Assembly: GCA_964397995.1 (NCBI GenBank)
Contig: CAYNLG010000027.1
Location: forward strand, 1 to 41,595
Reading direction: 5' to 3'
DNA from: CAYNLG01 sp964397995
GTDB taxonomy: Bacteria; Planctomycetota; Phycisphaerae; FEN-1346
Length of the DNA stretch: 41,595 nt
Shown here: piece by piece, positions 13,827 to 21,893 of the stretch
Layout of the letters: the number at the start of each line of letters is the position of its first letter
Position numbering within the stretch: position 1 is the stretch's first letter
Notes under the pieces: model-generated
Told to the model about the DNA's origin: nothing
What the model saw: the letters and a program-made list of their open reading frames with translations, nothing else
Database searches by the model: none
Program-made: the position numbers and the translations under genes

Positions 13827-15287
13827 ATGCCTGACACACCCCATGCTACCCCTCCTCCCCCGACGACGGACCGCGGAGGGACAAGCGTCACGGTGCCCTA
13901 CGGCGCCTGGCACGGAGACGGCGTGCGCGAGCTGCGGTTCCCGGCCGGCTGGGACGTCCGGGTGCTGGCCCCGCTGGACGCCCCGGCGCTGGACGACGAG
14001 GCGATCGGCGCGGCCTTCGACACCCCGGTCGGCGCGCCGCGGCTCCGGGAGTTGGCCGAAGGCGCCGGCAGTGCCTGCATTGCCGTGGACGATATCACGC
14101 GGCCGACGCCCGCCCACCGCCTGATGCCGCGCCTCCTCGACGAACTCCTCGAGGGCGGCATCGCGGCGGACCGCATCCGGGTCGTCCTGGGCGTGGCGGC
14201 CCACCGGCCGATGGACGAGGCGGAGATGCGGCAGAAGCTGGGCGATGTGGTGGTGGAGCGGTTCCCGCCCGTTAACCACGACTTCCTCGGGCCGGACGTG
14301 CGGCCGCTGGGCTGGGTCGGCGGCGGGCCGGTCCACCTGAACCGGCACTTCGCCGACGCCGAAGTGCGGGTCGTCGTGGGCGGAACGTTTCCCCACGCGG
14401 AAGCCGGGTTCGGCGGCGGGGCGAAGATGGTCGTCCCCGGCGTCGCCGGGCGGGCCTCCATCGCCTTCCTGCACGGGGCCCTGCCCGCCCGCGGGGCCGG
14501 CGTCACGCCCGAGGGCATGCCGCGCGACCGCCGCGGCTGGCCGGAGGCCGTTGCCCGCGAGGTCGGCGTCCAGTTCGCCGTCTGCGCCGTCACGGGCAGC
14601 CGACGCCAGCTCACGGGCCTCGCCTGCGGCGACGTGGTCGAAGCCCATCGCGCGGCCTCGGCCCAGGCGGGGACCTTGGGCCGCACCCCCGTCCCGGCCG
14701 ACCTTGCCGGCGGCGTGGACGTGGCCATCGCGAGTTGCTATCCCCTGGACACCGACCCCATCCAGATGGGCAAGGCCCTCGGCATCGGCCGCAAGCTGCA
14801 CCCGAAACTGCTCGTGGCGGTCAACGCGGCCTCCGACGGGGTCCACTACCACGGCATGGGCATGGGCACGGGCGTGGACATGAAGCGGCTGCTCGGGAAC
14901 GTCCCGGCATGGCTCTTCTGCGGGCGGCGGCTGGGCCAGTGGCTGGCCGGGCTGTGGGCCGCCGCGCCGTCGCCGATGCTGATGGCCCGGGCCACGTACT
15001 TCAGCCTGAACCACCGGACGTACGACGAGTTCCAGGTCCGGGACGCCGGGCGCGACCCCGACGAACCGCAGGACTGGATCGACGAGGACCAGGCCGATCT
15101 GCTCCTCTATTCCAAGGCGTTCCCGACGTGGAGCTTCCGGGCCAAGTATCCGAAGGGACGGCTGTACCGCGACTGGGACGCGCTGGTGGCGGCCATCGGG
15201 CGGCGGTTCCAGAACCCGACGGTCGCGGTGCTGCCGTGTGCCCCGCTGCAGTTGCTCGAGACGGGCGGGCAGGAGGCCAGCGCATGA
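13827..15287 (+). CDS. larA: LarA-family nickel-pincer racemase/epimerase (DUF2088)
   Basis: 486 aa. The family motif DDITRPTP is at 88-95. The catalytic set of Lactobacillus LarA (His108, His174, Lys184, His200) is reproduced with the same spacing for the last three: H126 (in AAHRPMDEAE), H190, K200 (H-x9-K in PHAEAGFGGGAK) and H216 (K-x15-H). Lys would carry the Ni-pincer nucleotide (NPN) cofactor. LarA racemises lactate; homologues act on other 2-hydroxy acids, so the substrate here is open. No larB, larC or larE cofactor genes are visible in the window. I chose ATG 13827 for its AGGA site; ATG 13809 is possible. Its stop overlaps the ATP-grasp start (ATGA). Confidence 0.85.
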   Translation: MPDTPHATPPPPTTDRGGTSVTVPYGAWHGDGVRELRFPAGWDVRVLAPLDAPALDDEAIGAAFDTPVGAPRLRELAEGAGSACIAVDDITRPTPAHRLMPRLLDELLEGGIAADRIRVVLGVAAHRPMDEAEMRQKLGDVVVERFPPVNHDFLGPDVRPLGWVGGGPVHLNRHFADAEVRVVVGGTFPHAEAGFGGGAKMVVPGVAGRASIAFLHGALPARGAGVTPEGMPRDRRGWPEAVAREVGVQFAVCAVTGSRRQLTGLACGDVVEAHRAASAQAGTLGRTPVPADLAGGVDVAIASCYPLDTDPIQMGKALGIGRKLHPKLLVAVNAASDGVHYHGMGMGTGVDMKRLLGNVPAWLFCGRRLGQWLAGLWAAAPSPMLMARATYFSLNHRTYDEFQVRDAGRDPDEPQDWIDEDQADLLLYSKAFPTWSFRAKYPKGRLYRDWDALVAAIGRRFQNPTVAVLPCAPLQLLETGGQEASA

Positions 15288-16486
15288 GCCGGCGGCCGAC
15301 TGTCTTTGTCCTGGAGGTCCACACGAAGGCGGCCCTGCCAGTCGTCGAGTCGATGGCCGCCCACGGGCGACACGTCGTCGGGGGGTCGTGGCGGCGCCGC
15401 TGTGCGGGCTACTACTCCCGGAGTGTGCATGAGCGCGTCCGCTACCCTCGGCCGGAGACTGCGCCGGAGGCATTTGTCGCGTGGCTGCTCGATTTCCTCG
15501 CCCCGCGCGAGGTGGACGTCCTGTTGCCGGTGGGCGACCGGATGACGGCCCTCGTCGCGGAGAACCAGGATGCCGTCCGAGCCCATGCCCGCGTGGCCCT
15601 GCCCCCGTGGGAGGTCTTTTGTCACGGGCGGAGCAAAATCCTCACGCTTCAGGCGGCCGCCCGGGCCGGCGTGCCGATCCCCGAGACCTGGTACCCCCAC
15701 GACGAGGGCCTGGACGCGGTCGCCGAAGCCGCCCGGTACCCGTGCCTCGTCAAGCCCGCCGTCTCGGCCGGGGCGCGCGGCATGGTGAAGGTGGCGGGGC
15801 CGGAGGAACTCCGGGCAACGTTCCCCCGGATCGTCGACGAGTTCGGCGACTCGTTCGTCCAGGACTTCGTGCCGCAGACCGGCATGCAGTACAAGGTCGA
15901 CACGGTCCTCGGCGACGGGGGCCGCGTGCTGGCGGGCGCCGTCTACAACAAGATTCGCTATTACCCGCCGACGGGCGGCTCCAGCGTCCTCAACAAGACC
16001 GTCCACCGGCCGGACATCCTGGACGCCGCCGTCCGGGTTCAGCATGAGATCGGCTGGTGGGGGTTCTGCGACTTCGACTTCATCACGGACCCGCGCGATG
16101 GCGTCGTGAAGTTGATGGAGATCAACCCGCGACTGCCGGAGAGCTTCCGGGCAACCTGCGCCGCCGGCCTCGACATGGCCGAGATGGTCTACCAGCTTGC
16201 GTGCGGCCACGAGCCGGAGCCGCAACTCGAGACCCGCACGGGGCGGTATCTCCGGTTCCTGCCGGGTGACGTCCTGTGGCTCCTGACGGCCAAGGACCGG
16301 TGGCGGCACCTGGGGAGTTGGCTCGACTTCCTCAACCCGAAGGTGACGTACCAGCTCACGAGCCTGCACGACCCGGGGCCGATCCTGGGGTACGTCCTGG
16401 AGAACCTGGAAGTGCTCCTGAGCCCGTCGGAGCGGCGAGCGCGGCTGAGACTGGGGCAGGCCCAGAGCCGGCCGCGCGACGCCTAG
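15284..16486 (+). CDS. ATP-grasp ligase (carbamoyl-phosphate synthase/PylC-like)
   Basis: 400 aa. A pre-ATP-grasp domain (about 1-110) is followed by the ATP-grasp fold: YPCLVKPAVSAGARGM for the nucleotide lysine region, FVQDFVP, and the metal-binding end GFCDFDFI and KLMEINPRLPESF. Such proteins join a carboxylate to an amine or thiol through an acyl-phosphate. This type often sits in polysaccharide loci, where it may modify a sugar amine with an acid. Perfect AGGAGG site before ATG 15284, and a 4-bp overlap with the LarA-like gene, suggesting that the 2-hydroxy acid made by that enzyme could be its substrate (inference). The stop TAG shares the palindrome CTAG with the convergent acyltransferase. 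Confidence 0.85.
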   Translation: MSRRPTVFVLEVHTKAALPVVESMAAHGRHVVGGSWRRRCAGYYSRSVHERVRYPRPETAPEAFVAWLLDFLAPREVDVLLPVGDRMTALVAENQDAVRAHARVALPPWEVFCHGRSKILTLQAAARAGVPIPETWYPHDEGLDAVAEAARYPCLVKPAVSAGARGMVKVAGPEELRATFPRIVDEFGDSFVQDFVPQTGMQYKVDTVLGDGGRVLAGAVYNKIRYYPPTGGSSVLNKTVHRPDILDAAVRVQHEIGWWGFCDFDFITDPRDGVVKLMEINPRLPESFRATCAAGLDMAEMVYQLACGHEPEPQLETRTGRYLRFLPGDVLWLLTAKDRWRHLGSWLDFLNPKVTYQLTSLHDPGPILGYVLENLEVLLSPSERRARLRLGQAQSRPRDA

Positions 16487-17544
16487 GCCGCGCCGTAGGG
16501 ACTCGCCCGGCGCCGGCGGCGGATGGCTTGCGCCGCACGCCACCCAACCATGCCCACTCCCACGCAGACGAGCAGCGCAACGGGGACCATGATCCCCTTC
16601 CCGGCAAGCCCGCTGTCGGACCCGAACCATCTCACCACCACGCGGCGCATGAAGAAGAAGTAGACCATCTGCGTCAGGAATATCTCGTAGGACGCCTGCC
16701 CCATGGCCGCCAGGAGCCCGCGAAGACGCCCACCCAGGCGGCCCGACAGCGCGATGCCGGCGCCGACCACGACCAGCGAGTAGAAGTAGGCCGGCGCATG
16801 GTAACCCGGCCACGTGGGGTAGAGCACCGGCGCCAGGACGGGGCCCCGCCACCGTTCGAGCCCGATGTAGACGGCGGCCAGAGCCGCCAGAACCCACCGG
16901 ACCCAACCCTTGGGGTCCTCGTCCCGCGCCCATAGAATGCCGAGACACAGGGCGAAGAAGTACCGCACGCAAAGCAGGCGGTACACCGCCGACGGGGGAT
17001 GAAGGAGGCCCACGACGGCTTCCGCCGCGAAGCAGATGACGAACAGAAAGGCCCACGCGGACGCGCATCCCGTCCGGATGGAAGTCAGCCACAGGATGAA
17101 CGGCAAGAGGAACCACAACTGGAGGTACACCCACGGATAGTACGAACCGGGACCCCACCCGCCCATGACGACGAACTCGCGCAGCACGTGCCCGGGCGAC
17201 CTGCCAGTGGCCATCAGCAAGACGGCCTCCAAGGCCAGGACAACCGCCAGCGGCAGGGCGATACGGGTCAGCATCCGCCGCACGCGGCCCCAAGCGTAGT
17301 ACGACCGGACGCCGAGGCCGTGGCGCTCCCAGCTTCGGCAGGCCAGATAGCCCGTTACGAGGATGAAGATGGGCACGGCCTGGCCCAGGTGCAGCCACGC
17401 GACGGAGGCGTCCAACTCCGGCCTCGTCAGGCCGTGACGCAGGCAGACGAAGAGGATCGCGATGCCCTTGGCGCGGTCCAGCCCTTCAGACCGCGCCGCG
17501 AGCGCGGCCTCGTTGCCGACCGGCAGTGCCTGAGTGGCGACCAT
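16483..17544 (-). CDS. Acyltransferase 3 family (OafA/NodX-like) membrane protein
   Basis: 353 aa, about ten hydrophobic helices. The N-terminal signature is GLDRAKGIAILFVCLRHGL (21-39) with the conserved His37, followed by AVPIFILVTGYL and the later ASYEIFLTQMVYFFF. These proteins O-acylate (usually acetylate) extracytoplasmic polysaccharides from acetyl-CoA. ATG 17544 follows GGAGAGG; longer upstream frames cross the divergent promoter region and are not coding. It has its own promoter, divergent from that of the sulfatase-like gene. Its stop codon overlaps the convergent ATP-grasp stop. Confidence 0.88.
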   Translation of the reverse strand: MVATQALPVGNEAALAARSEGLDRAKGIAILFVCLRHGLTRPELDASVAWLHLGQAVPIFILVTGYLACRSWERHGLGVRSYYAWGRVRRMLTRIALPLAVVLALEAVLLMATGRSPGHVLREFVVMGGWGPGSYYPWVYLQLWFLLPFILWLTSIRTGCASAWAFLFVICFAAEAVVGLLHPPSAVYRLLCVRYFFALCLGILWARDEDPKGWVRWVLAALAAVYIGLERWRGPVLAPVLYPTWPGYHAPAYFYSLVVVGAGIALSGRLGGRLRGLLAAMGQASYEIFLTQMVYFFFMRRVVVRWFGSDSGLAGKGIMVPVALLVCVGVGMVGWRAAQAIRRRRRASPYGAA

Positions 17545-17574
17545 GGCCTCTCCAAGCCGATGGAACTGGTGCGA

Positions 17575-17603
17575 AGTGTAGCTGCAGGCGTGCCGCGCGG
17601 CAA
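17575..17603 (-). promoter_or_regulatory. Promoter of the acyltransferase gene
   Basis: Minus-strand TTGCCG, 17-bp spacer, TACACT, with a leader of about 24 nt. Confidence 0.5.
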
Positions 17604-17628
17604 CGGGCAAGCTTTCGCCTGTGGGACC

Positions 17629-17657
17629 TTGCCCGGCCTGAGGACTGTCGCTAGAGT
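17629..17657 (+). promoter_or_regulatory. Promoter of the sulfatase-like gene
   Basis: TTGCCC, 17-bp spacer, TAGAGT; leader about 42 nt. The AGGAGG site (17688-17693) is an unusually long 12 nt from ATG 17706. Confidence 0.5.
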
Positions 17658-17705
17658 CACGACCCCACGCGAGCCTGGCACCGCGATAGGAGGACCGGTT
17701 GCGCC

Positions 17706-19082
17706 ATGCTGAGCACACGGCCGAACGTCCTGTTGCTTGTGATCGACTGCCTGCGGGCCGACCGCGTCTGCGGCACGGGCGGGGAGGCCCGGACGCCGTT
17801 CCTCGACCGCGCCCGCGAGGAAAGCGTCCTCTTCGAGACCGTCATCTCGACCAACTCCTTCACGCTGCCCTGCATGACGACGTACATGACGGGCCTCTAC
17901 CCGTTCCACCACGGCCTGCGGGTGCAGACGGCGGGGCGGCTGGACGCCTCGAAGCGGCTCCTCATGGAGTACCTGAAGGAGGTCGGGTACACGACGTTCA
18001 TGCGGCTGGGCGGGGCCTTCGGCAAGGAGAACGGCCTCGACCGCGGGGCGGACGACTATGAACAGGGCCACCGGGAGAGCGCGTTCCGCGACCGGTTCGG
18101 GCCGCCGCTGATCGAGGCCCTTCAGGCGGGCCGCTACCCCGAGCCCTGGGCCGGCTACGCCCACATCATGGACGTCCACGTGCCGCGCGTCATCCCGCCT
18201 GAATACGCCGAAAGCCGCTACGGCCGCCACGAGTACGACCGGGCCCTCTCGGCCCTGGACCCGTGGCTCGCGCGGACGGTCGAGGCGGCCGGGCCGAACA
18301 CCGTCGTCTTCATCACGGGCGACCACGGCGAGGGCCTGCCGAAGGCGACGTTCGCCCGGAGCCTGGACAAGCTGTGGTGGGCGCGGCGCGCGTTCTGGCG
18401 GATCGGGCAGCGTCTGGTCGGGCACAAACGCTGGGCAAAGATCGTCGAGCCCCGACTCCGCGTCGCCCGCCGCCGCATGGTCGCCGGCGCCGGGGGAAGC
18501 GCCACGCGCAAGAGTGACGACGTGCTGGGCCACGGCTGGGTCTGCTACGACCCGCAGGTTCGCGTGCCGTTCGTCGCCCTGAATCTGCCGGGGGCGGCGC
18601 CGCGCCGTGTCCCGGCCGCCGTCCGCACGGTGGACTTCCTTCCGACGGTGCTGGATCTGGCGGGGCATCCGCAGGCGGGGTCGCTGAACCTGGACGGGCG
18701 GTCGCTCCTCCCGCTCGCGCGGGGCGAAGCGGAGCCCGGCCGCACGGCCTACGTCGAATGCACGAGCGGCCAACTCGATGACGTCCCCCTCGACCAGTGG
18801 CAGATGGGCCTGCGAACCGACACGCGGAAGTATATCGCCCGGCCCTTCGCCAGCGAGCGCCAGGCGGAGTTGTACGACCTGGAGGCCGACCCGGCCGAAA
18901 CGGTCAACCTGGCCTCCGAACGGCCGGACGAGACGGCCGCGATGTGGGACACCCTCCGGGGCATCAACCCGGAGATCGACGCCGGCGAGATCGGCGTGGC
19001 CGCGGCCGAGGCGCAGACCGTCTCGGCCGAAGACGAGGCCGTCATCGAGGAGCGGCTCCGCGACCTCGGGTACCTGGACTGA
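17706..19082 (+). CDS. Sulfatase-like hydrolase/transferase with Thr nucleophile
   Basis: 458 aa, alkaline-phosphatase fold. VLLLVIDCLRADR gives the first metal Asp residues. The nucleophile segment reads SFTLPCMTTYMTG (51-63). Where type I sulfatases have CxPSR, the modifiable Cys is Thr53, so formylglycine cannot form and classic sulfatase action is unlikely. FITGDHGEG and LGHGWV supply further metal ligands. Thr at this place is normal for phosphoethanolamine- or phosphoglycerol-transferases and phosphodiesterases of the superfamily, but no membrane anchor is seen. The C-terminus EAVIEERLRDLGYLD is the tail shared with two other proteins in the window. It may remove or transfer a phosphate or sulfate group on the glycan; substrate unknown. 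Confidence 0.82.
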   Translation: MLSTRPNVLLLVIDCLRADRVCGTGGEARTPFLDRAREESVLFETVISTNSFTLPCMTTYMTGLYPFHHGLRVQTAGRLDASKRLLMEYLKEVGYTTFMRLGGAFGKENGLDRGADDYEQGHRESAFRDRFGPPLIEALQAGRYPEPWAGYAHIMDVHVPRVIPPEYAESRYGRHEYDRALSALDPWLARTVEAAGPNTVVFITGDHGEGLPKATFARSLDKLWWARRAFWRIGQRLVGHKRWAKIVEPRLRVARRRMVAGAGGSATRKSDDVLGHGWVCYDPQVRVPFVALNLPGAAPRRVPAAVRTVDFLPTVLDLAGHPQAGSLNLDGRSLLPLARGEAEPGRTAYVECTSGQLDDVPLDQWQMGLRTDTRKYIARPFASERQAELYDLEADPAETVNLASERPDETAAMWDTLRGINPEIDAGEIGVAAAEAQTVSAEDEAVIEERLRDLGYLD

Positions 19083-19106
19083 CCCGCCGGCGGCCGCCAC
19101 CGTTCT

Positions 19107-20186
19107 TTACGCCCCGGCGAAGGTCCCGAACCGCTCAAGCAGCCGTTCGGCATTCCGGCGCAGGTCGCCGCGCTCTTCGGCCAGGCGCCGAAGCTTCGGC
19201 GCGGCCGCGGCGCGGAGGGCGTCGTCGGTGACGGCCCGGTCCAGGCAGGCCGCGAGCGCCTCGGCGTCCCCCACCGGGAAGAGCAGGCCCGTCTCGCCGT
19301 CGGTCACCCACGGCCGGTTGGCCGGAATGTCCGAGACGACGGGGAACGTGCCGGTGCTCAGGGCCTCCAGGAGCGACTGGCTGGTCCCGTCGCTCTTCGA
19401 GGCCGACACGTAGACGTCGGCCGAACCCAAGAGACCCGAGAGTTCCTGGTAGTCGAACCCCGGCTGGAAGGCGACGCGATCCGCAACTCCCGCCTCGGTC
19501 ACGAGCGCCCGCGTCGATTCGACCTCGGTCGTGCTGGTGAAGGTCAGGTGCGCCCGGCTGCCGCGGCCGGCCAGAAGCCGCATCGCCCGGACAAGCGTCC
19601 CTTGGTCATAGACCGGCTTGTGGGCCCGGGTGCAGAGGATGTGGCCGGTGTGTGGCCGGGCCTCCGGCGGGGTCGGCACGAGCAATGCCGTGTCGACGCC
19701 GATCGGGGCGGTGACAACCTTCTCGGGGGGCAGGCCCAGCCGCTCCGTCAGCGCCTTGGCCAGGGCGTCGCTGACCGCGTGCACGAGCCGTACCCGGCGG
19801 CTCTCCCAGCGGAGGATGCGGCTCCACACGCGGCTGTGAAGCCGCGTGAAGACGTCGCTCCCCAGGGCGCTCACCACCACGTGCCGCGCCCCGCTGACGC
19901 ACGCCAGCACCCCGCCGCTCGAGACGTACATGCCCAAGAGGACGTCCGGTTGCCACTCGCGGACGGCCCGGCGGACGGGCCACACCGTCTTCAGGTACTG
20001 GCGCCGGGAGGGCGTCTCCCAGGGCTTGAAGCCGGGCGGGCCGAGAAGGCGGACGGTGGTCCCGTACTCGTCGCCCTCGTAAGGGGTCATAGACCAGACC
20101 TCGGCCTCGTGGCCCAGGTCGACGAAGCTTCGGGCGTAGAGGTGGCCGAAGGGGCTGACGCCGTGGGTGAGGATGGCGATGCGCAT
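19107..20186 (-). CDS. Family 4 (GT-B) glycosyltransferase
   Basis: 359 aa. The N-terminal domain starts MRIAILTHGVSPFGHLYARSF. The C-terminal donor domain contains YVSASKSDGTSQSLLEALSTGTFPVV, the ExxE-type nucleotide-sugar site of GT4 (here S-LLEAL with a changed first Glu), and GETGLLFPVGD. A retaining transferase that adds one sugar to the growing lipid-linked unit. ATG 20186 is 2 bp after the upstream gene's stop and has GGAGGGGG within that gene; longer frames start inside the neighbour. Last gene of the long minus-strand block; convergent with the sulfatase-like gene. Confidence 0.86.
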   Translation of the reverse strand: MRIAILTHGVSPFGHLYARSFVDLGHEAEVWSMTPYEGDEYGTTVRLLGPPGFKPWETPSRRQYLKTVWPVRRAVREWQPDVLLGMYVSSGGVLACVSGARHVVVSALGSDVFTRLHSRVWSRILRWESRRVRLVHAVSDALAKALTERLGLPPEKVVTAPIGVDTALLVPTPPEARPHTGHILCTRAHKPVYDQGTLVRAMRLLAGRGSRAHLTFTSTTEVESTRALVTEAGVADRVAFQPGFDYQELSGLLGSADVYVSASKSDGTSQSLLEALSTGTFPVVSDIPANRPWVTDGETGLLFPVGDAEALAACLDRAVTDDALRAAAAPKLRRLAEERGDLRRNAERLLERFGTFAGA

Positions 20187-20188
20187 CC

Positions 20189-21163
20189 TCAGCCCCCTCC
20201 CGGGCCGGGCCTGGCGCCGTCGCCGGAGCCGAGCGCGTGCCACATGTCCGCCAGGGACTCGCGCCATGGAATCTCGGGGGCCCAGCCGGTGGCGTCGCGA
20301 AGGGCCGAGGCGTCGCCCACGATGCAGGGGACGTCGACGGGCCTGAACCGCGCGGGGTCCGCGACGACCGGCACCTCACGCTCGGCGAAGGCCAGGCAGG
20401 CCCGGAGCATGGCCTCGATGGAGACGGGCTCGCCGGAGGCGACGTTGAAGACGCGGCCCTCGACCTCCGGGCCGGCATCCATCAAAGCCCACAGGGCGCG
20501 CGCCAGATCGCGGACGTCCAGGAAGTCCCGCTCGGCGGCCAAGTTGCCGACGCGGACTTCGGAAGCGTCGCCGCGGGCGACGGCCCGGACCTGCCCCAGG
20601 AAAGCCGCCGGAACCAGCGCGGGCGACTGGCCAGGGCCCATCAGGTTGAACGGCCGGACGCAGACGGCCCGCAGGGCGCCGGCCTGGTTCGCGAAGAGAG
20701 CCCACCGTTCCTGGAGCGTCTTGCTCAGACCGTAGGGGGTGCGGCCAAGGAGCGGGCGGTCTTCGCGGACGACCTCGCGCCCGCCTTCGGTGATGCCGTA
20801 CTGGGCCGCCGTGCCGACCACGAGCACCCGGGGCGGCACTGGGAGCCGGGCCAGGGCCGACGCGAGGTTCGCCCATCCGAGGACATTGGCGGCATAGACC
20901 TCCGCCGGGTCGGAGGCGCGGAACCGGCCGGCCAAGTGGACGACACCGTCGGGTTCGGTTTCGGCGACGGCGGCCGCGACGGCTTCCGCGCACGTCAGGT
21001 CGACCTCGTGGAACGCGACGCCGGACAGGCCGGGGTCAACGAGATCGACGGCGGCGACGCGCGCGGGCCGGTCGTCCCGGTCGGCCAGAAGGTCCAGCAG
21101 GTGGCGGCCGACGAAGCCGGCCGCACCGGTCACCAGCAGGCTCGTGATGGGCGGTCCGCTCAT
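20189..21163 (-). CDS. rmd: GDP-6-deoxy-4-keto-mannose reductase-like SDR
   Basis: 324 aa extended SDR. VTGAAGFVGRH (11-21), YxxxK as Y144/K148 in TPYGLSK, and the Rmd-specific blocks VRPFNLMGPGQS and ERDFLDVRDLARAL. RPVDVPCIVGD with GWAPEIPWRESL follows near the end. Rmd reduces GDP-4-keto-6-deoxy-mannose to GDP-D-rhamnose. A dedicated GDP-mannose 4,6-dehydratase is not obvious in the window; the LegB-like enzyme two genes upstream is a different type. The start overlaps the nucleotidyltransferase end by 4 bp, so they are coupled. A plain NDP-sugar epimerase or reductase remains possible. Confidence 0.7.
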   Translation of the reverse strand: MSGPPITSLLVTGAAGFVGRHLLDLLADRDDRPARVAAVDLVDPGLSGVAFHEVDLTCAEAVAAAVAETEPDGVVHLAGRFRASDPAEVYAANVLGWANLASALARLPVPPRVLVVGTAAQYGITEGGREVVREDRPLLGRTPYGLSKTLQERWALFANQAGALRAVCVRPFNLMGPGQSPALVPAAFLGQVRAVARGDASEVRVGNLAAERDFLDVRDLARALWALMDAGPEVEGRVFNVASGEPVSIEAMLRACLAFAEREVPVVADPARFRPVDVPCIVGDASALRDATGWAPEIPWRESLADMWHALGSGDGARPGPGGG

Positions 21164-21885
21164 GCCCCGGCCGTTCCGCGGTCCCGGACGAGGCGGCCGA
21201 GGAGTTCGTCGACCCGTTCGTTGGCCTCCTCGTAGTCGCCCGGGCGGCCGATGTCGAGCCAGTACCCGTCGTGCGGGTACGTCATCGCCTGCCGCCCCTG
21301 GTCGATGCAGGTCAGCATCAGGTCGTCGAAGCCGAAGGGCTCGCCCGGGGGTACCACGTCCAGCAGGGAGCGGCTGAGGACGTAGACGCCCATGCTCACG
21401 GTGAAGTGGTACGAGGGCTTCTCCTCGAAGCCCACCACGCGGCGGGCCTCGTCGCTCCGGAGGACGCCGAAGTCGATGCGGGCGTCGCGCTCGAAGGTCG
21501 CGACGGTGATCTCCGCCCCGCTCGCAACGTGCCGCTGGTACAGGTCGCCGAAGTCGAGGTCGGTCAGCACGTCGCCGTTCATGACGAAGAAGTGCTCAGG
21601 CAGGTCGTCGATGAGCGTCAGCGGCGCGATCGTGCTCAGCGGCCGGTCTTCCAGGCTGTAGTCGATCTGGAGGTCCCAACGACCGCCGTCGCCGAAGTAG
21701 GCCATGATGAGGTGGGCGAGGTGGTTGACGGCCATCGTCACGCGCGTGACGCCGGCGGCCTTGAGCTGGGCGAGGACGATATCGAGGATGGACCGGTCGC
21801 CCACGGGGACGAGCGGTTTCGGCAAGGTCGCGGTGAAGGGCCGGAGGCGGGTCCCCTTGCCGCCGGCCAGGATGACGGCGCGCAT
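21160..21885 (-). CDS. Sugar-1-phosphate nucleotidyltransferase
   Basis: 241 aa, the core domain only. VILAGGKGTRLRPFT (4-18) is the nucleotide loop, LPKPLVPVGD holds the phosphate-binding Lys, VMNGDVLTDLDF (101-112) has the metal Asp, and DYSLEDRPLSTIAPL is typical of RfbA/ManC-like families. It makes an NDP-sugar from NTP and a sugar-1-phosphate; GTP with mannose-1-phosphate fits the Rmd-like gene that follows, but glucose or a heptose cannot be excluded. Lies 8 bp after the LegB-like gene and overlaps the Rmd-like gene by 4 bp. Confidence 0.87.
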   Translation of the reverse strand: MRAVILAGGKGTRLRPFTATLPKPLVPVGDRSILDIVLAQLKAAGVTRVTMAVNHLAHLIMAYFGDGGRWDLQIDYSLEDRPLSTIAPLTLIDDLPEHFFVMNGDVLTDLDFGDLYQRHVASGAEITVATFERDARIDFGVLRSDEARRVVGFEEKPSYHFTVSMGVYVLSRSLLDVVPPGEPFGFDDLMLTCIDQGRQAMTYPHDGYWLDIGRPGDYEEANERVDELLGRLVRDRGTAGA

Positions 21886-21893
21886 GGCGTCTC

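Noticed and set aside
17706..19082. Calling the sulfatase-like genes true sulfatases
   Set aside because: Neither carries the CxPSR or SxPSR motif needed for formylglycine; Thr is present at that position in both.
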